A stretch of 13,394 nt of DNA, from NCBI GenBank assembly GCA_021325365.1, contig JAJPHF010000106.1, forward strand, positions 1 through 13,394. The letters are read 5' to 3'. Made by a program: the position numbers and the translations under genes. Position 1 is the first letter of the stretch; each line of letters opens with the position of its first letter. The notes under the pieces are model-generated. The model was given only the letters and a program-made list of their open reading frames with translations. It did no database searches and had not been told where the DNA came from. This document shows, one piece after another, positions 13,177-13,394 of this stretch. The DNA comes from Pseudomonadota bacterium (lineage in GTDB: Bacteria > Chloroflexota > UBA6077 > JAJPHF01).

Positions 13177-13205
13177 CATAATCTGCCGCGCGTCATTCTC
13201 GGCAA
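13177..13205. promoter_or_regulatory. Overlapping divergent promoters around GGCATAATCTGCC
   Basis: On the minus strand, TTGCCG (13205-13200) and GATTAT (13183-13178) are spaced by 16 bp and face the UbiD gene. On the plus strand, CATAAT (13177-13182, 5/6) faces the SnoaL-like start at 13221. Both -10 boxes occupy the same seven bases, inside the inverted repeat GGCA-N5-TGCC (13175-13187). Polymerase binding in the two directions would be mutually exclusive. Confidence 0.45.
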
Positions 13206-13220
13206 GAGGATCGAGCAAGC

Positions 13221-13346
13221 ATGGCTGACGGCCAAGTGCCCCCTGAGCTGGAAGCGCTGCTCCGGGAGACCTATGCCGCCTTCAACGCTAGGGCTATTCA
13301 CTGCTCTAACGAGCGAGTGAGCAGCGGCAAGCCGCCATCGACTTGA
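13221..13346 (+). pseudogene. 5' remnant of an NTF2/SnoaL-like gene
   Basis: A 41-codon frame starting ATG. Its first 24 residues (MADGQVPPELEALLRETYAAFNAR) have the typical first helix of SnoaL/NTF2-like proteins. Homology stops near 13292 and the remaining residues (AIHCSNERVSSGKPPST) look unrelated; the frame runs into the 3' end of a minus-strand gene. A full NTF2-like protein is about 120-140 aa. A weak ribosome site (AGAGGA, 13205-13210) and the -10 CATAAT precede it. It was probably cut by a deletion or rearrangement at about 13290; an assembly join cannot be excluded. Confidence 0.5.
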
Positions 13347-13394
13347 GCGGCCAGCCAGCGGCGCGCGTCGGGCAGGAACACGAAGCCGCGCCGA
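13298..13394 (-). CDS. 3' end of an unidentified minus-strand gene (partial)
   Basis: Reading from the right edge on the minus strand (frame starting at 13393), 31 codons end at TGA (13300-13298). The peptide begins RRGFVFLPDARRWLAAQV and ends LLTRSLEQ. The codons up to about 13350 have G or C almost everywhere in third position, as in the other genes here, which supports this frame over the others. The fragment is too short for family assignment. It overlaps the tail of the SnoaL-like remnant. Confidence 0.45.
   Translation of the reverse strand, partial: RRGFVFLPDARRWLAAQVDGGLPLLTRSLEQ

Noticed and set aside
1..13394. CRISPR array, tRNA, rRNA, IS element or attachment site
   Set aside because: I found no regularly spaced repeats, cloverleaf, rRNA signature, transposase-like frame or terminal inverted repeats in the window.

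Overview
The window is about 70% GC or more, with GC-rich third codon positions. Strong sigma-70-type -10 boxes (TATAAT followed by a G/C-rich discriminator) and frequent GTG/TTG starts are present. The gene types are small DUF5679- and DUF5808-like proteins, MmgE/PrpD, UbiD, an orphan NMT1/TauA-like lipoprotein and a double GATA-like zinc-finger protein. Together they suggest an environmental Chloroflexota or similar high-GC bacterium, probably a metagenomic contig; this placement is inference. No rRNA, tRNA, CRISPR, transposase or phage gene was seen.

Left part (1-5861). A minus-strand MTA/SAH-deaminase-type amidohydrolase runs off the left edge and is divergent from a plus-strand VOC/glyoxalase-fold protein. 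A small two-helix DUF5808-like membrane protein (minus) follows. Next is a translationally coupled minus-strand pair, an SDR followed by an MmgE/PrpD protein, with stop and start overlapping by 4 nt. Divergent from the SDR is a lipoprotein solute-binding protein without permease or ATPase neighbours.

Middle part (5862-7690, plus strand). A fully consensus promoter (TTGACA-17-TATAAT) and a structured leader precede a 46-residue DUF5679-type zinc-ribbon protein, closed by a strong intrinsic terminator. Then come a heme-oxygenase-fold di-metal oxidase (PqqC/CADD-like), a G-rich hairpin repeat, a methyltransferase cut off after motif I, and a small protein with two equally spaced C-x2-C-x13-C-x2-C units.

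Right part (7687-13394). Four minus-strand genes could form a loose cluster read right to left: UbiD-type decarboxylase, dienelactone-hydrolase-family enzyme, FUSC/aromatic-acid-exporter-like protein and a Crp/Fnr regulator. The first three fit handling of aromatic or unsaturated acids: decarboxylation, ring-product hydrolysis and export. The regulator has its own TATAAT and may control them. The right end holds the decayed start of an NTF2/SnoaL-like gene and the 3' end of an unidentified minus-strand gene.

The most unusual observations are the SDR that has lost three of its four catalytic residues yet stays coupled to PrpD, the CADD-like oxidase that keeps its metal ligands but lacks the sacrificial tyrosine, and the tandem GATA-like mini-protein beside a broken methyltransferase and a five-G-tract repeat.
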